Positions 7,094-12,726 of a DNA stretch of 12,726 nucleotides are shown one piece after another. The stretch lies in the NCBI GenBank assembly GCA_016209155.1, contig JACQWU010000039.1, forward strand, positions 1 to 12,726, in the 5' to 3' direction. How positions within the stretch are numbered: the stretch's first letter is position 1; every line of letters begins with the position of its first letter. Source of the DNA: Candidatus Desantisiibacteriota bacterium (GTDB lineage: Bacteria > JACRDZ01). The position numbers and the translations under genes were made by a program. Under the pieces are notes generated by a model that saw only the letters and a list, made by a program, of their open reading frames with translations, was not told the origin of the DNA and searched no databases.

Positions 7094-8104
7094 TCACAAA
7101 GTTCTTTTTTTGGTAATTGCATAAACAAATAGACTTCCGCCAAATATTCCTGTTATCACTCCGACAGGCAGTTCCAGAGGAGCAATTATTGTTCTCGCTA
7201 ATGTATCACATAGTATGAGAAAAATTGCACCGCACAGATATGAACATATTAAAAGAATTCTATTGTCATTTCCAACAAGCATTCTTGAAAAGTGGGGGAC
7301 AACGAGCCCGATAAAACCTATCATGCCGCATATTGAAACACTTAATCCTGTGAGAATTGAAGAGATTAAAAAGAGTAGTCTTTTTGTTGTTTCAGTATTA
7401 ATACCTAAATGCTGAGCATTGTCTTCTCCAAGTGAAAGTGCGTTCAAGCTAATACTAAGTGAATAAGAAGCCAGAAGTCCGATCACTGAAATTAATACAG
7501 AAATTTTTATAAGCAACCAATTTGGTTCTTCCAGAGAACCCATCATCCAGAAGATTATACCGCGAAGATCTTCTGCCCCGGACACCGCCATAATAAGCAT
7601 AACAAAAGATGATGATACAAAGCTGATCATAACTCCGGTTAATAAAACTTCATAAATTTTAAATAACCCCCTTTTTATATTTAAGAAATAAATTAGTATA
7701 ATTACCATTCCCGCACCTAAAATTCCCAAAACAGGCATTGACAGGATTCCGAATTTATTTGTAAGCTTAAAGGATATTCCAAGACAAACTCCTAATGCGG
7801 CTCCACCTGAAATCCCGAGAGTATATGGTTCAACCAGCGGATTTACAAACATTCCCTGAAGGATTACACCTGCAATGCTTAGCGCTCCTCCGATAGCAAA
7901 TCCCAGAATTATCCTTGGTAGCCGGATATCAAAAATAATACTCAGTTCTACGCCGGTATTTTTATCAAAAAAAAAAGATATTATTTTTCGCAAAGGAATT
8001 CCTGATGCACCGACACAGAGCGAAAAGATACCGGTACAAAGAAGGATAATAAAAAGAATCATTATCAATGTTATCCATTTAATTATTTTTTTATTTATTT
8101 GCAT
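7094..8104 (-). CDS. btuC: Corrinoid ABC transporter permease BtuC (FecCD family)
   Basis: This polytopic inner-membrane subunit acts as a dimer to form the translocation path for the corrinoid delivered by BtuF. The 336 residues match the usual length, and about ten membrane helices are expected from the family and from the hydrophobic runs. FecCD motifs are RLPRIILG (61-68), AGVILQGMFVNPLVEPYTLGISGGAALG (79-106), GMIGFIGLVVPHFSRMLVG in the C-terminal half, and LPVGVITGIFGGSLFVYAI near the end. The PH and GxxG elements lie at the ATPase coupling region in known structures. Its ATG (8102-8104) is inside the last codons of btuF (14-nt overlap), and btuD starts 7 nt after its stop. The three genes are therefore translationally coupled. 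Confidence 0.92.
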   Translation of the reverse strand: MQINKKIIKWITLIMILFIILLCTGIFSLCVGASGIPLRKIISFFFDKNTGVELSIIFDIRLPRIILGFAIGGALSIAGVILQGMFVNPLVEPYTLGISGGAALGVCLGISFKLTNKFGILSMPVLGILGAGMVIILIYFLNIKRGLFKIYEVLLTGVMISFVSSSFVMLIMAVSGAEDLRGIIFWMMGSLEEPNWLLIKISVLISVIGLLASYSLSISLNALSLGEDNAQHLGINTETTKRLLFLISSILTGLSVSICGMIGFIGLVVPHFSRMLVGNDNRILLICSYLCGAIFLILCDTLARTIIAPLELPVGVITGIFGGSLFVYAITKKRTL

Positions 8105-8933
8105 GATTGAATATCTCTACCAACTTTTTTAACGTTTCTACAAAGCTTACAGGTGTCGGGCTGCATAAACTGTAAGCATCAAGTATATAAATGCGTTTAT
8201 TCTCTACTGCATTTATAGTTTTATATTTGTTCCAGATATTTTTCTCATTTTCACTTATAATCCCCATGTTTATAATAATTATTACATCAGGATTCTGTCC
8301 AAGTACATCCTCACGGCTACATAAACCCGTTTCTGTTCTGGAATAAATATTAATGCCACCGGCAAATTCAATGAAATCATTAATAAATGAATCTTTTGTT
8401 ATAGTAAAAAGAGGTTTTGCTCCAAGTTGAATAAAAACTTTTGGTTTTGTTTGATGTTTAATGGTTTTTTTTATCAAATCAATTTCTATTTTTGTTTTTT
8501 TTATAATTTCTTCTGCAGTATCTTTTTCACCGGTTAAACTGCCCAGCTTAAGAAATTGACTGCAAAGTTCAGTGAAATTTTTAGCTTGAGGAAAATTTAT
8601 ATTTTTTATGCCAAGGTTGTTAAACTTTTCTTTTGCTTTAATGTTTGTTAAAGGTGTTGTTATTACTAAGTCAGATTTAAGACTCAATATTTTTTCTATA
8701 TTTACATCAATAACTGTTCCAACTTTTTCTTTCTTTTGTGCATCAGGCGGATTAAGACAATATGTTGTTACTCCTATAATTTTGTCCTGTGCGCCCAGAA
8801 GATAAAGCTGCTCAGTTATAGAAGGGCTAAGAGATATTATTCTTTCAGGATAGATATTTTTACTATATGCTATAGAATTAGTATATAATAAAAATAATAT
8901 AAGTAAGAATAATTTTATTTTACAATTTGACAT
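8091..8933 (-). CDS. btuF: Periplasmic corrinoid-binding protein BtuF
   Basis: This is the substrate-binding subunit of the B12 ABC importer, 280 residues. A Sec signal peptide covers about residues 5-24 (KIKLFLLILFLLYTNSIAYS). There is no lipobox, so it is probably soluble in the periplasm. The mature part has the helical-backbone Peripla_BP_2 pattern: RIISLSPSITEQLYLLGAQDKIIGVTTYC (31-59), VGTVIDVNIEKILSLKSDLVITT (71-93), and a second lobe with FIQLGAKPLFTI, DFIEFAGGINIY and QNPDVIIIINMG. The start at 8931-8933 has GGAAGGG about 10 nt upstream (8944-8950). It begins 112 nt after cobS, a gap holding a 58-nt cloverleaf repeat. Family members also bind heme or ferric siderophores. Corrinoid is inferred from the riboswitches, CobO and CobS. 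Confidence 0.88.
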   Translation of the reverse strand: MSNCKIKLFLLILFLLYTNSIAYSKNIYPERIISLSPSITEQLYLLGAQDKIIGVTTYCLNPPDAQKKEKVGTVIDVNIEKILSLKSDLVITTPLTNIKAKEKFNNLGIKNINFPQAKNFTELCSQFLKLGSLTGEKDTAEEIIKKTKIEIDLIKKTIKHQTKPKVFIQLGAKPLFTITKDSFINDFIEFAGGINIYSRTETGLCSREDVLGQNPDVIIIINMGIISENEKNIWNKYKTINAVENKRIYILDAYSLCSPTPVSFVETLKKLVEIFNHANK

Positions 8934-8967
8934 TGTATGTAATCCCTTCCGAAGTTGATTTACGATT

Positions 8968-9025
8968 TTGTAGGGGTTCGATTCATCGAACCCGCTAACG
9001 GGCTTGATGAATCAAGCCCCTACAA
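8968..9025. repeat. 58-nt palindromic repeat that folds as a complete four-helix cloverleaf
   Basis: The outer arms TTGTAGGGG (8968-8976) and CCCCTACAA (9017-9025) are perfectly complementary. Between them lie three adjoining perfect hairpins with no unpaired joints: TTCGAT-TC-ATCGAA (8977-8990), CCCG-CTAA-CGGG (8991-9002) and CTTGAT-GA-ATCAAG (9003-9016). The two halves can also pair as one 27-bp stem with four mismatches. It occupies the cobS-btuF gap and reads the same on both strands. I recognise the GTAGGGG...CCCCTAC ends as typical of dispersed intergenic repeats, without a database check. Confidence 0.8.
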
Positions 9026-9045
9026 TAAAAACATATGTTTATAAT

Positions 9046-9780
9046 TCATTTACGTAAAATTAATCCAATTAAAAGTATTACTACTTCTGCCATTTCGCTT
9101 ACTGCACCGATTGTATCACCTGTCATGCCATTAATTTTTTTCTTTATATAGGTTATTATAAGCAAAATAAAAATTGTAGATAAAGATAGCAATATAATTC
9201 CCCATATCCCTTTTAATAATAAAAAAATTGCAAAAGTAAAAACAGTTCCAATTAAAAATTCTTTTTTTCCGCAGTATTTAATGAAATTTTTCCCTTTCCC
9301 GTCTTTTCGCGCATAATCCGATGTAAAACATGAAAGAACCTGTGTCCATCTTGCAAATGTTGTCATAAGTATTAAATATTTCCATAAGTTTAACGGTAAA
9401 TAACTCACCAAAATCGAAAACTTTATGAGCATAAGAACAACAATCCCAATTATCCCCATAGCGCCGACATGGCTATCCCTCATAATTTCAAGAGATCTTT
9501 CTTTAGTCCTAAATCCATATAACCCATCACAGGTATCAATAAATCCATCCAGATGAATGGCACCTGTTATAATAACTGACAGCAAAATAATAATTGCCGC
9601 CATTACCATATTGGGGAGAAAGTTTGAAAATAAAGTAATAGAAGCGAGCAAGGCTCCTATAGCAAGTCCCACCAGAGGGAAATAAATTATAGATTTACCA
9701 AAATCAGCATCTTTTAATTCCGATTTGATTTTTATTGGCAATATAGTCAGAAATTGAAACGCAATTAAAAATAAAGTCAT
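9046..9780 (-). CDS. cobS: Adenosylcobinamide-GDP ribazoletransferase CobS
   Basis: This inner-membrane enzyme (cobalamin 5'-phosphate synthase, EC 2.7.8.26) joins adenosylcobinamide-GDP with alpha-ribazole (phosphate), the last assembly step for the nucleotide loop. The 244 residues match the family length. The acidic metal-binding motif HLDGFIDTCDGLYG (76-89) is present, followed by the conserved ERSLEIMRDSHVGAMG (94-109). GDTIGAVSEMAEVV near the C-terminus matches the family's second conserved region, and several membrane helices fill the rest. The start at 9778-9780 has AGAGGTG (9785-9791) about 4 nt upstream. It is the first gene after a B12 riboswitch with a terminator. CobU/CobY, CobT and CbiB, which supply its two substrates, are not in this window. 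Confidence 0.93.
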   Translation of the reverse strand: MTLFLIAFQFLTILPIKIKSELKDADFGKSIIYFPLVGLAIGALLASITLFSNFLPNMVMAAIIILLSVIITGAIHLDGFIDTCDGLYGFRTKERSLEIMRDSHVGAMGIIGIVVLMLIKFSILVSYLPLNLWKYLILMTTFARWTQVLSCFTSDYARKDGKGKNFIKYCGKKEFLIGTVFTFAIFLLLKGIWGIILLSLSTIFILLIITYIKKKINGMTGDTIGAVSEMAEVVILLIGLILRK

Positions 9781-9803
9781 TAATCACCTCTTCAAGAACA
9801 AAC

Positions 9804-9839
9804 AAAAAAACCCCTGATATTAAAATTCAATATCAAGGG
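9804..9839 (-). terminator. Intrinsic terminator of the cobS riboswitch
   Basis: On the - strand, CCCTTGATATT (9829-9839) pairs with AATATCAGGGG (9811-9821). This gives an 11-bp stem with one G-U pair and a 7-nt loop, followed directly by seven Us (9804-9810). The 5' base of the stem, GCCCTT (9835-9840), can instead pair with the upstream AAGGGC (9859-9864), which would give an antiterminator. The site is between the B12 aptamer and cobS, so B12 binding should favour termination before the operon. Confidence 0.9.
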
Positions 9840-9885
9840 CTGCATCCTGCTTAGCTTGGCCCTTCCGCGAGGCACGTGATTCTTC

Positions 9886-10040
9886 TTTTAGCAGTTAGGT
9901 CTTCTGGCTCTCGGATCATGCTAATTTCCACGCCTTCCCGTACTTTACATCTTTGGTACAGTGGCATATGTGGATTTCGTCCCCGATAACAGCGGCGGGA
10001 CCGCACCCGGTTTAAACGGGTTTCCCTTTACCTGCTAAAA
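9886..10040 (-). ncRNA. Cobalamin (AdoCbl-type) riboswitch controlling cobS and the genes after it
   Basis: A perfect 9-bp P1 closes the aptamer on the - strand: TTTTAGCAG (10032-10040) with CTGCTAAAA (9886-9894). Inside are the conserved core GCGGTCCCGCCGCTGTTA with TCGGGG (9981-10004) and the B12 box GAGCCAGAAGACCTAACTGC (9891-9910). The AAGGGAAACCCG stretch is near the 5' end. It is larger than the btuB riboswitch because of an added peripheral arm (about 9915-9975). The P1 3' strand (CTGCT) is also complementary to AGCAG further down in the platform, a possible switching element. Confidence 0.93.
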
Positions 10041-10058
10041 ATATTATATTATTATTCT

Positions 10059-10087
10059 ATAATAATAATAAATAACTGCATTGTCAA
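10059..10087 (-). promoter_or_regulatory. Promoter of the cobS riboswitch/B12 operon
   Basis: On the - strand, TTGACA (10082-10087, full consensus), a 17-nt spacer and TATTAT (10059-10064, 5 of 6) put the start point near 10052, about a dozen nt before the aptamer. The remaining DNA from 10041 to 10134 is AT-rich and I see nothing else in it. Confidence 0.75.
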
Positions 10088-10134
10088 ACAAAATTATACA
10101 ATTACACAATTATAATATATTTTCCAGTTGCATG

Positions 10135-10143
10135 CGTTATATT
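10135..10143. repeat. Left copy of the 9-bp target site duplication
   Basis: CGTTATATT directly abuts the left terminal inverted repeat and is repeated exactly at 12076-12084 beyond the right one. Confidence 0.92.
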
Positions 10144-10158
10144 CAGCAATTCCGCAAC
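10144..10158 (+). repeat. Left terminal inverted repeat of the insertion sequence
   Basis: CAGCAATTCCGCAAC is a perfect inverted complement of 12061-12075. The similarity stops after 15 bp. Confidence 0.93.
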
Positions 10159-10344
10159 GGAATTAAAAAAATCAATAAAACATAAGGTATTATAAGGGAA
10201 TTATGGATTTTTTAACAATATAAATAAATCATGCAAATTCTCGAGGGTAATTTTAATGGTTTTTCTATCTTCAGGAGACACTGATGGCGGCGATTTTTTT
10301 AGATTTAAAACTAGGATATATAAATCAATAAATCAATATTTTAT

Positions 10345-11583
10345 TTATGTGGCAGGCAGAGGAACAAGCCATATTGCGACAAAATTGCAAGATGCAAGAG
10401 AAGTAAGAAATTGTATTGCAATAGAAATAAGTGAAAATTTGGAACGTAGCTGTGGTTTTATATTTAATTTATGGAAACTTTGTATTAACACAAAAGCAAT
10501 AAATAACGTAAGTAAAAAATTGATAATAGCATTTGGCTCATGTTTAAAACAATGATTCATATCCCAATGATTACCTAAATCATTAAAAAGATCATTTTCA
10601 ATATCCCATCTATCATGACCGGCTTGCCATAATAATTTTGTTGGTAATATATATGATGGTATAGTTGTTGCCCACCACCAATTATGTTCTTCTAACTCTT
10701 CAACCCATTCATTACCTTTTCGTCTACGTTTTATTTCTTTTTCTTCTGAATGCAAAACGCGTATTTTTTTATTAACTCCATCCATGCTCTCAAATCCTTC
10801 GCAGTCCCATATTTTTGCAGTTAAATTTTTTTCTTTTAAAATTATCGGTTTCATTGTCTTAAATATACCTTCTGCGTCTTGCATTAAAATACGTCTTTCA
10901 CTTTTTAAAACTGCAATAACATGTTTTTTATGTTTAATACAAAAATTAAAAAAAGGCGCTTCAAGATAAAGACCATCGCCTACTATGCCATCAAAAAATT
11001 TGGAATAATTTTTAAATACTCTTTCTATCAATCGTTTACCGGCAATAACTTCTCCTTCTCCAGGTTGTATAGGTTCAACATCAAGCGGCAATGCTAAATC
11101 AAATCCTATTAAGTGGCAGGCTACCACTCTGTGATAATATTCAATAACTTCTTCATCGTTAACTGTAATCTTTCGTGTAAGACATTTATCGCAACATCGA
11201 CAACGGCTGCTGAATAATTCATGTCCATCTATAGCTACAAAGCGCATTGGCCAATTTGTTTTAAGTCTTTTATTCCTTTTAAGTTTATGATTTATTTTAC
11301 ATAAAAAATTTCTAATATTATCTGTATCCATTTTTGTGAATACCCTTCCAATACTATCTCCGCTTGGTTTCCTTTTACCTATCAGCTTCTCCATTCGTTT
11401 TGGTAAATGTAGTTCTGTATCAACCGCGTTAAGTGAGCTTAACCGTAATACAAACATAAACATCCCACTTAACCAAATACTTTTTGTAGGAATTTCCGGT
11501 AATTCTCTATTATCTTTTATGTTTTGGATTTCTTTCCCAAAATTAAATACCTTATTAATGTAATCGCAAAATCTTTTAATCAT
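10345..11583 (-). CDS. DDE transposase of the insertion sequence (IS4-like superfamily)
   Basis: This 412-residue enzyme cuts and joins the element's ends through an RNase H-like DDE active site. Proposed catalytic residues are D119 (RFVAIDGHEL), D203 (IVGDGLYLEA) and E329 in RWDIENDLFNDL. The last fits the R-x-x-x-E arrangement of IS4-type enzymes, with HCFKHEPNAI following. A cysteine cluster C128, C130, C131 and C134 (SRCRCCDKC) lies just after the first Asp and may bind zinc. Residues about 35-90 form a helical N-terminal DNA-binding region with RKPSGDSIGRVF. The ATG (11581-11583) overlaps the end of the upstream small gene (ATGATTAA), suggesting translational coupling. The frame is intact to its stop. 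I cannot assign a named IS family. Confidence 0.88.
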   Translation of the reverse strand: MIKRFCDYINKVFNFGKEIQNIKDNRELPEIPTKSIWLSGMFMFVLRLSSLNAVDTELHLPKRMEKLIGKRKPSGDSIGRVFTKMDTDNIRNFLCKINHKLKRNKRLKTNWPMRFVAIDGHELFSSRCRCCDKCLTRKITVNDEEVIEYYHRVVACHLIGFDLALPLDVEPIQPGEGEVIAGKRLIERVFKNYSKFFDGIVGDGLYLEAPFFNFCIKHKKHVIAVLKSERRILMQDAEGIFKTMKPIILKEKNLTAKIWDCEGFESMDGVNKKIRVLHSEEKEIKRRRKGNEWVEELEEHNWWWATTIPSYILPTKLLWQAGHDRWDIENDLFNDLGNHWDMNHCFKHEPNAIINFLLTLFIAFVLIQSFHKLNIKPQLRSKFSLISIAIQFLTSLASCNFVAIWLVPLPAT

Positions 11584-11917
11584 TTTGTTTTGTATTTTTT
11601 AATTTTATTAAACGATTAATATGATAATCAGAAATAATATCTATCGAATTCATAATGTCCTTATATGTTTTTACCCAAGAGTGGATATCTTTTTCAAATT
11701 GCTTAGGAACACAGACCATTTTTCTTTTTCCTTCATGTTTAATAGATAGATATGTGGAAAGATGTTTTTCCCCGGTAGTACATTTGCATTGTGGTTTCCC
11801 GCACTTACGACCACTTGTTACCACACCTCCTTTAACAAATGGGTAATAATTAACAAGCTTGGTTAATTTTGAACGTGCATCTCTTTCCTTCTGTGGAATG
11901 AAATTTTTATTCTTCAT
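11576..11917 (-). CDS. Small DUF6788-like protein encoded in the insertion sequence
   Basis: The 113 residues include a Cys motif SGRKCGKPQCKC (C39, C44, C46), followed by TGEKHLSTYLSIKHEGKRKMVCVPKQ and a helical, coiled-coil-like tail (residues about 70-108). This layout matches the DUF6788 type, often found next to transposase genes. The function is unknown, and a zinc-dependent DNA-binding or accessory role is only inferred. The start at 11915-11917 has AAAGGAGAT about 8 nt upstream. It is the first gene of the element's transcript and couples to the transposase through an 8-nt overlap. Confidence 0.8.
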   Translation of the reverse strand: MKNKNFIPQKERDARSKLTKLVNYYPFVKGGVVTSGRKCGKPQCKCTTGEKHLSTYLSIKHEGKRKMVCVPKQFEKDIHSWVKTYKDIMNSIDIISDYHINRLIKLKNTKQND

Positions 11918-11930
11918 TTTTGATATCTCC

Positions 11931-11958
11931 TTTCTTACATTCTATATTATGTAAGAAA
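11931..11958 (-). promoter_or_regulatory. Hairpin overlapping the insertion sequence promoter and ribosome binding site
   Basis: The 10-bp perfect arms TTTCTTACAT (11931-11940) and ATGTAAGAAA (11949-11958) enclose an 8-nt loop. The 3' arm in the RNA ends exactly at the GGAG of the first gene's ribosome binding site, and the arms straddle the -10 box. A transcript from the element's own promoter would start near 11939 and lack the 5' arm. A read-through transcript would contain the full hairpin. Confidence 0.7.
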
Positions 11959-11974
11959 ATAATCAAAAAGTCAA
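11946..11974 (-). promoter_or_regulatory. Promoter of the insertion sequence genes
   Basis: On the - strand, TTGACT (11969-11974), a 17-nt spacer and CATAAT (11946-11951) each match the consensus at 5 of 6 positions. The start point would be near 11939, giving a leader of roughly 20 nt before the ATG at 11917. Confidence 0.7.
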
Positions 11975-12060
11975 GCAAATAATGAATGCGAATTTGCTTT
12001 TTTTTTAATTAAAGTCAGAAGTGATGAATTTTATTGGGTTTTTTTATATATTTTGTTTTT

Positions 12061-12075
12061 GTTGCGGAATTGCTG
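12061..12075 (-). repeat. Right terminal inverted repeat of the insertion sequence
   Basis: GTTGCGGAATTGCTG is the exact inverted complement of the left end. It contains an outward-facing TTGCTG (12070-12075). Confidence 0.93.
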
Positions 12076-12097
12076 CGTTATATTAATGAAATATAAT
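12070..12097 (+). promoter_or_regulatory. Candidate hybrid promoter for the nucleotidyltransferase pair
   Basis: TATAAT (12092-12097) is a perfect -10 box about 58 nt before the first gene's ATG. TTGCTG in the right IS end (12070-12075) stands 16 nt upstream of it. With the element removed and one target copy kept, TTGCAT (10128-10133) would stand exactly 17 nt from the same TATAAT. Both -35 candidates match the consensus only in TTG. Confidence 0.4.
12076..12084. repeat. Right copy of the 9-bp target site duplication
   Basis: CGTTATATT is identical to 10135-10143. Confidence 0.92.
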
Positions 12098-12154
12098 ATT
12101 TTTATTATTTGTTTGTCAAAGCGCATACGTTAAATATTAAAGAAGGAGATAGTT

Positions 12155-12343
12155 ATGATAAAAAAAATTGTAAAAAAATACAATTTGAATGATTCCTTTC
12201 AAATAGGATCAGATATGAAATACTGGTTAACAAAATCTCCTCAAGAACGTATTGCAGCTATTGAAATATTAAGGAGGCAATATAATGGAAGTACAGAAAG
12301 ACTTCAAAAAATTGTTAGAGTTATTCAACGCAAGCAAAGTTGA
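12155..12343 (+). CDS. Small protein paired with a nucleotidyltransferase, possible antitoxin or partner
   Basis: The 62-residue basic protein has the pattern F-x-x-G-S-D-x-x-Y-W-L-T-K-S-P-Q-E-R-I-A-A-I-E-x-L-R-R-Q-Y, ending RLQKIVRVIQRKQS. Small proteins with an SPEER-A-x-E-x-LRRQY core are commonly encoded just before AbiEii/MNT-type nucleotidyltransferases. The start has AAGGAGA about 7 nt upstream. Its last 59 nt overlap the next gene in another frame, and that gene's AGGAGG lies within it, which suggests coupled translation. A toxin-antitoxin relationship is an inference from such gene pairs, not proven for this type. Confidence 0.65.
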   Translation: MIKKIVKKYNLNDSFQIGSDMKYWLTKSPQERIAAIEILRRQYNGSTERLQKIVRVIQRKQS

Positions 12344-12719
12344 ATATGTTATTGTTGGAGGTTATGCGTTAGCTTTTCACGGAGTGCCACGCTATACCGG
12401 AGATATAGATATTGTAGTAAAACCAGACAGAGAAAATGCTCAGAAAATTTTAAATGCACTCAAGGATTTTGGATTTGCCTCATTAGATTTATCAATTACG
12501 GATTTTTCTTTACCGGGAAAAGTAGTTCAACTTGGAGTACCTCCGGTTCGTATTGATATAATAACTTCATTAACCGGACTTACCTGGGAACAAATTGCAT
12601 TAAATCGGATAGAGGGTGCATATGGCAGCGTTCCTGTATATTATATTGGGAAACATGAATTTATTATAAATCAAAATATTCCTCGAGGCTCTCAGACTGG
12701 GTCAAATCAATTTATTTAG
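12285..12719 (+). CDS. MNT/AbiEii-like nucleotidyltransferase, probably with a frameshifted C-terminus
   Basis: The 144-residue protein has the nucleotidyltransferase-fold signature VIVGGYALAFHGVPRYTGDIDIVV (residues about 22-45). The GG pair and the metal-binding D-x-D (DIDIVV) are intact. The middle part (VVQLGVPPVRIDIITSLTGLTW) matches the AbiEii-like family pattern, with R-I-D-I carrying the third acidic residue. The start at 12285 has AGGAGGC about 7 nt upstream. The family usually ends in N-K-x-A-x-G-R-x-x-D-x-A-D. Here the frame reads NQNIPRGSQTGSNQFI and stops, while a frame two bases further on reads SSRLSDW with the expected R-x-x-D spacing. A single lost base around 12678-12682 is likely, unless the tail has simply diverged. 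The enzymatic target is unknown. Relatives act as toxins, antitoxins or tRNA-modifying enzymes. Confidence 0.75.
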   Translation: MEVQKDFKKLLELFNASKVEYVIVGGYALAFHGVPRYTGDIDIVVKPDRENAQKILNALKDFGFASLDLSITDFSLPGKVVQLGVPPVRIDIITSLTGLTWEQIALNRIEGAYGSVPVYYIGKHEFIINQNIPRGSQTGSNQFI

Positions 12720-12726
12720 TTATGGA

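Larger units (their letters stand above)
10144..12075 (-). mobile_element. Complete 1932-bp insertion sequence with two genes
   Basis: The ends are perfect 15-bp inverted repeats, CAGCAATTCCGCAAC at 10144-10158 and its complement at 12061-12075. They are flanked by the identical 9-bp direct repeat CGTTATATT. Both genes run on the - strand: a small Cys-motif ORF and then a DDE transposase, overlapping by 8 nt. No frameshift or internal stop is seen, so the element appears intact and could be active. The 186 nt between the left repeat and the transposase stop, and the roughly 100 nt at the right end, hold no other gene. The transposase resembles the IS4-like DDE superfamily, but I cannot name the family. 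The 9-bp duplication and 15-bp ends should help place it. Confidence 0.95.

Noticed and set aside
7087-7143. Upstream ATG start for btuD adding 19 residues
   Set aside because: The extension overlaps btuC and does not resemble ABC ATPase N-termini. The ATG at 7086 has a good ribosome binding site.
10256-10555. 99-residue + strand ORF overlapping the transposase 3' end
   Set aside because: Most of it is antisense to the intact transposase. It has no ribosome binding site and no recognisable protein pattern.
1-12726. CRISPR array, tRNA or rRNA genes
   Set aside because: No regularly spaced direct repeats, tRNA-like cloverleaf with acceptor and anticodon features, or rRNA-like sequence were seen. 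The 58-nt cloverleaf lacks tRNA landmarks.

Overview
This is an AT-rich window from a Gram-negative bacterium. A TonB-dependent outer-membrane receptor with signal peptide and C-terminal aromatic residue shows the outer membrane. The lineage cannot be assigned from the sequence alone. The centre is a corrinoid (vitamin B12) uptake and salvage locus. It is flanked by helical-repeat proteins of unknown function on the left, and by an intact insertion sequence plus a nucleotidyltransferase gene pair on the right.

Left part (1-3300). Two + strand reading frames, 3-839 and 896-1963, encode a TPR-like/beta-rich protein that continues off the left edge and a HEAT-repeat protein. They look like one gene split by a frameshift. 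The second frame is open from 800, has no convincing start or ribosome binding site of its own, and a T TTA AAA heptamer at 815-821 would move ribosomes by -1 exactly into it. A convergent - strand gene (2036-3292) encodes an alpha-helical TPR-like protein.

Centre (3422-10087), all - strand. Transcription order is promoter, B12 riboswitch and intrinsic terminator, then cobS, btuF, btuC, btuD and cobO, followed by a second B12 riboswitch and btuB. BtuB would bring corrinoid through the outer membrane, BtuF binds it in the periplasm, BtuC and BtuD import it, CobO adenosylates it, and CobS attaches the lower ligand. The first riboswitch appears to act by transcription termination (clear hairpin plus U7). 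The second lies close to the btuB ribosome binding site with no terminator, so it probably acts on translation. Three short non-coding repeats sit in the gaps: two imperfect CACAGAG-type inverted repeats (3431-3494 and 6202-6291) and a 58-nt element (8968-9025) that folds completely into a four-helix cloverleaf.

Right part (10135-12726). A complete 1932-bp insertion sequence (10144-12075) has 15-bp perfect terminal inverted repeats and a 9-bp target duplication. It carries a DDE transposase gene preceded by a small Cys-motif gene, with a strong promoter overlapped by a hairpin that could silence read-through transcripts. It has landed just upstream of a nucleotidyltransferase (MNT/AbiEii-like) pair and seems to have split that pair's promoter between -35 and -10. 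The nucleotidyltransferase appears to end in a frameshifted tail near the right edge.
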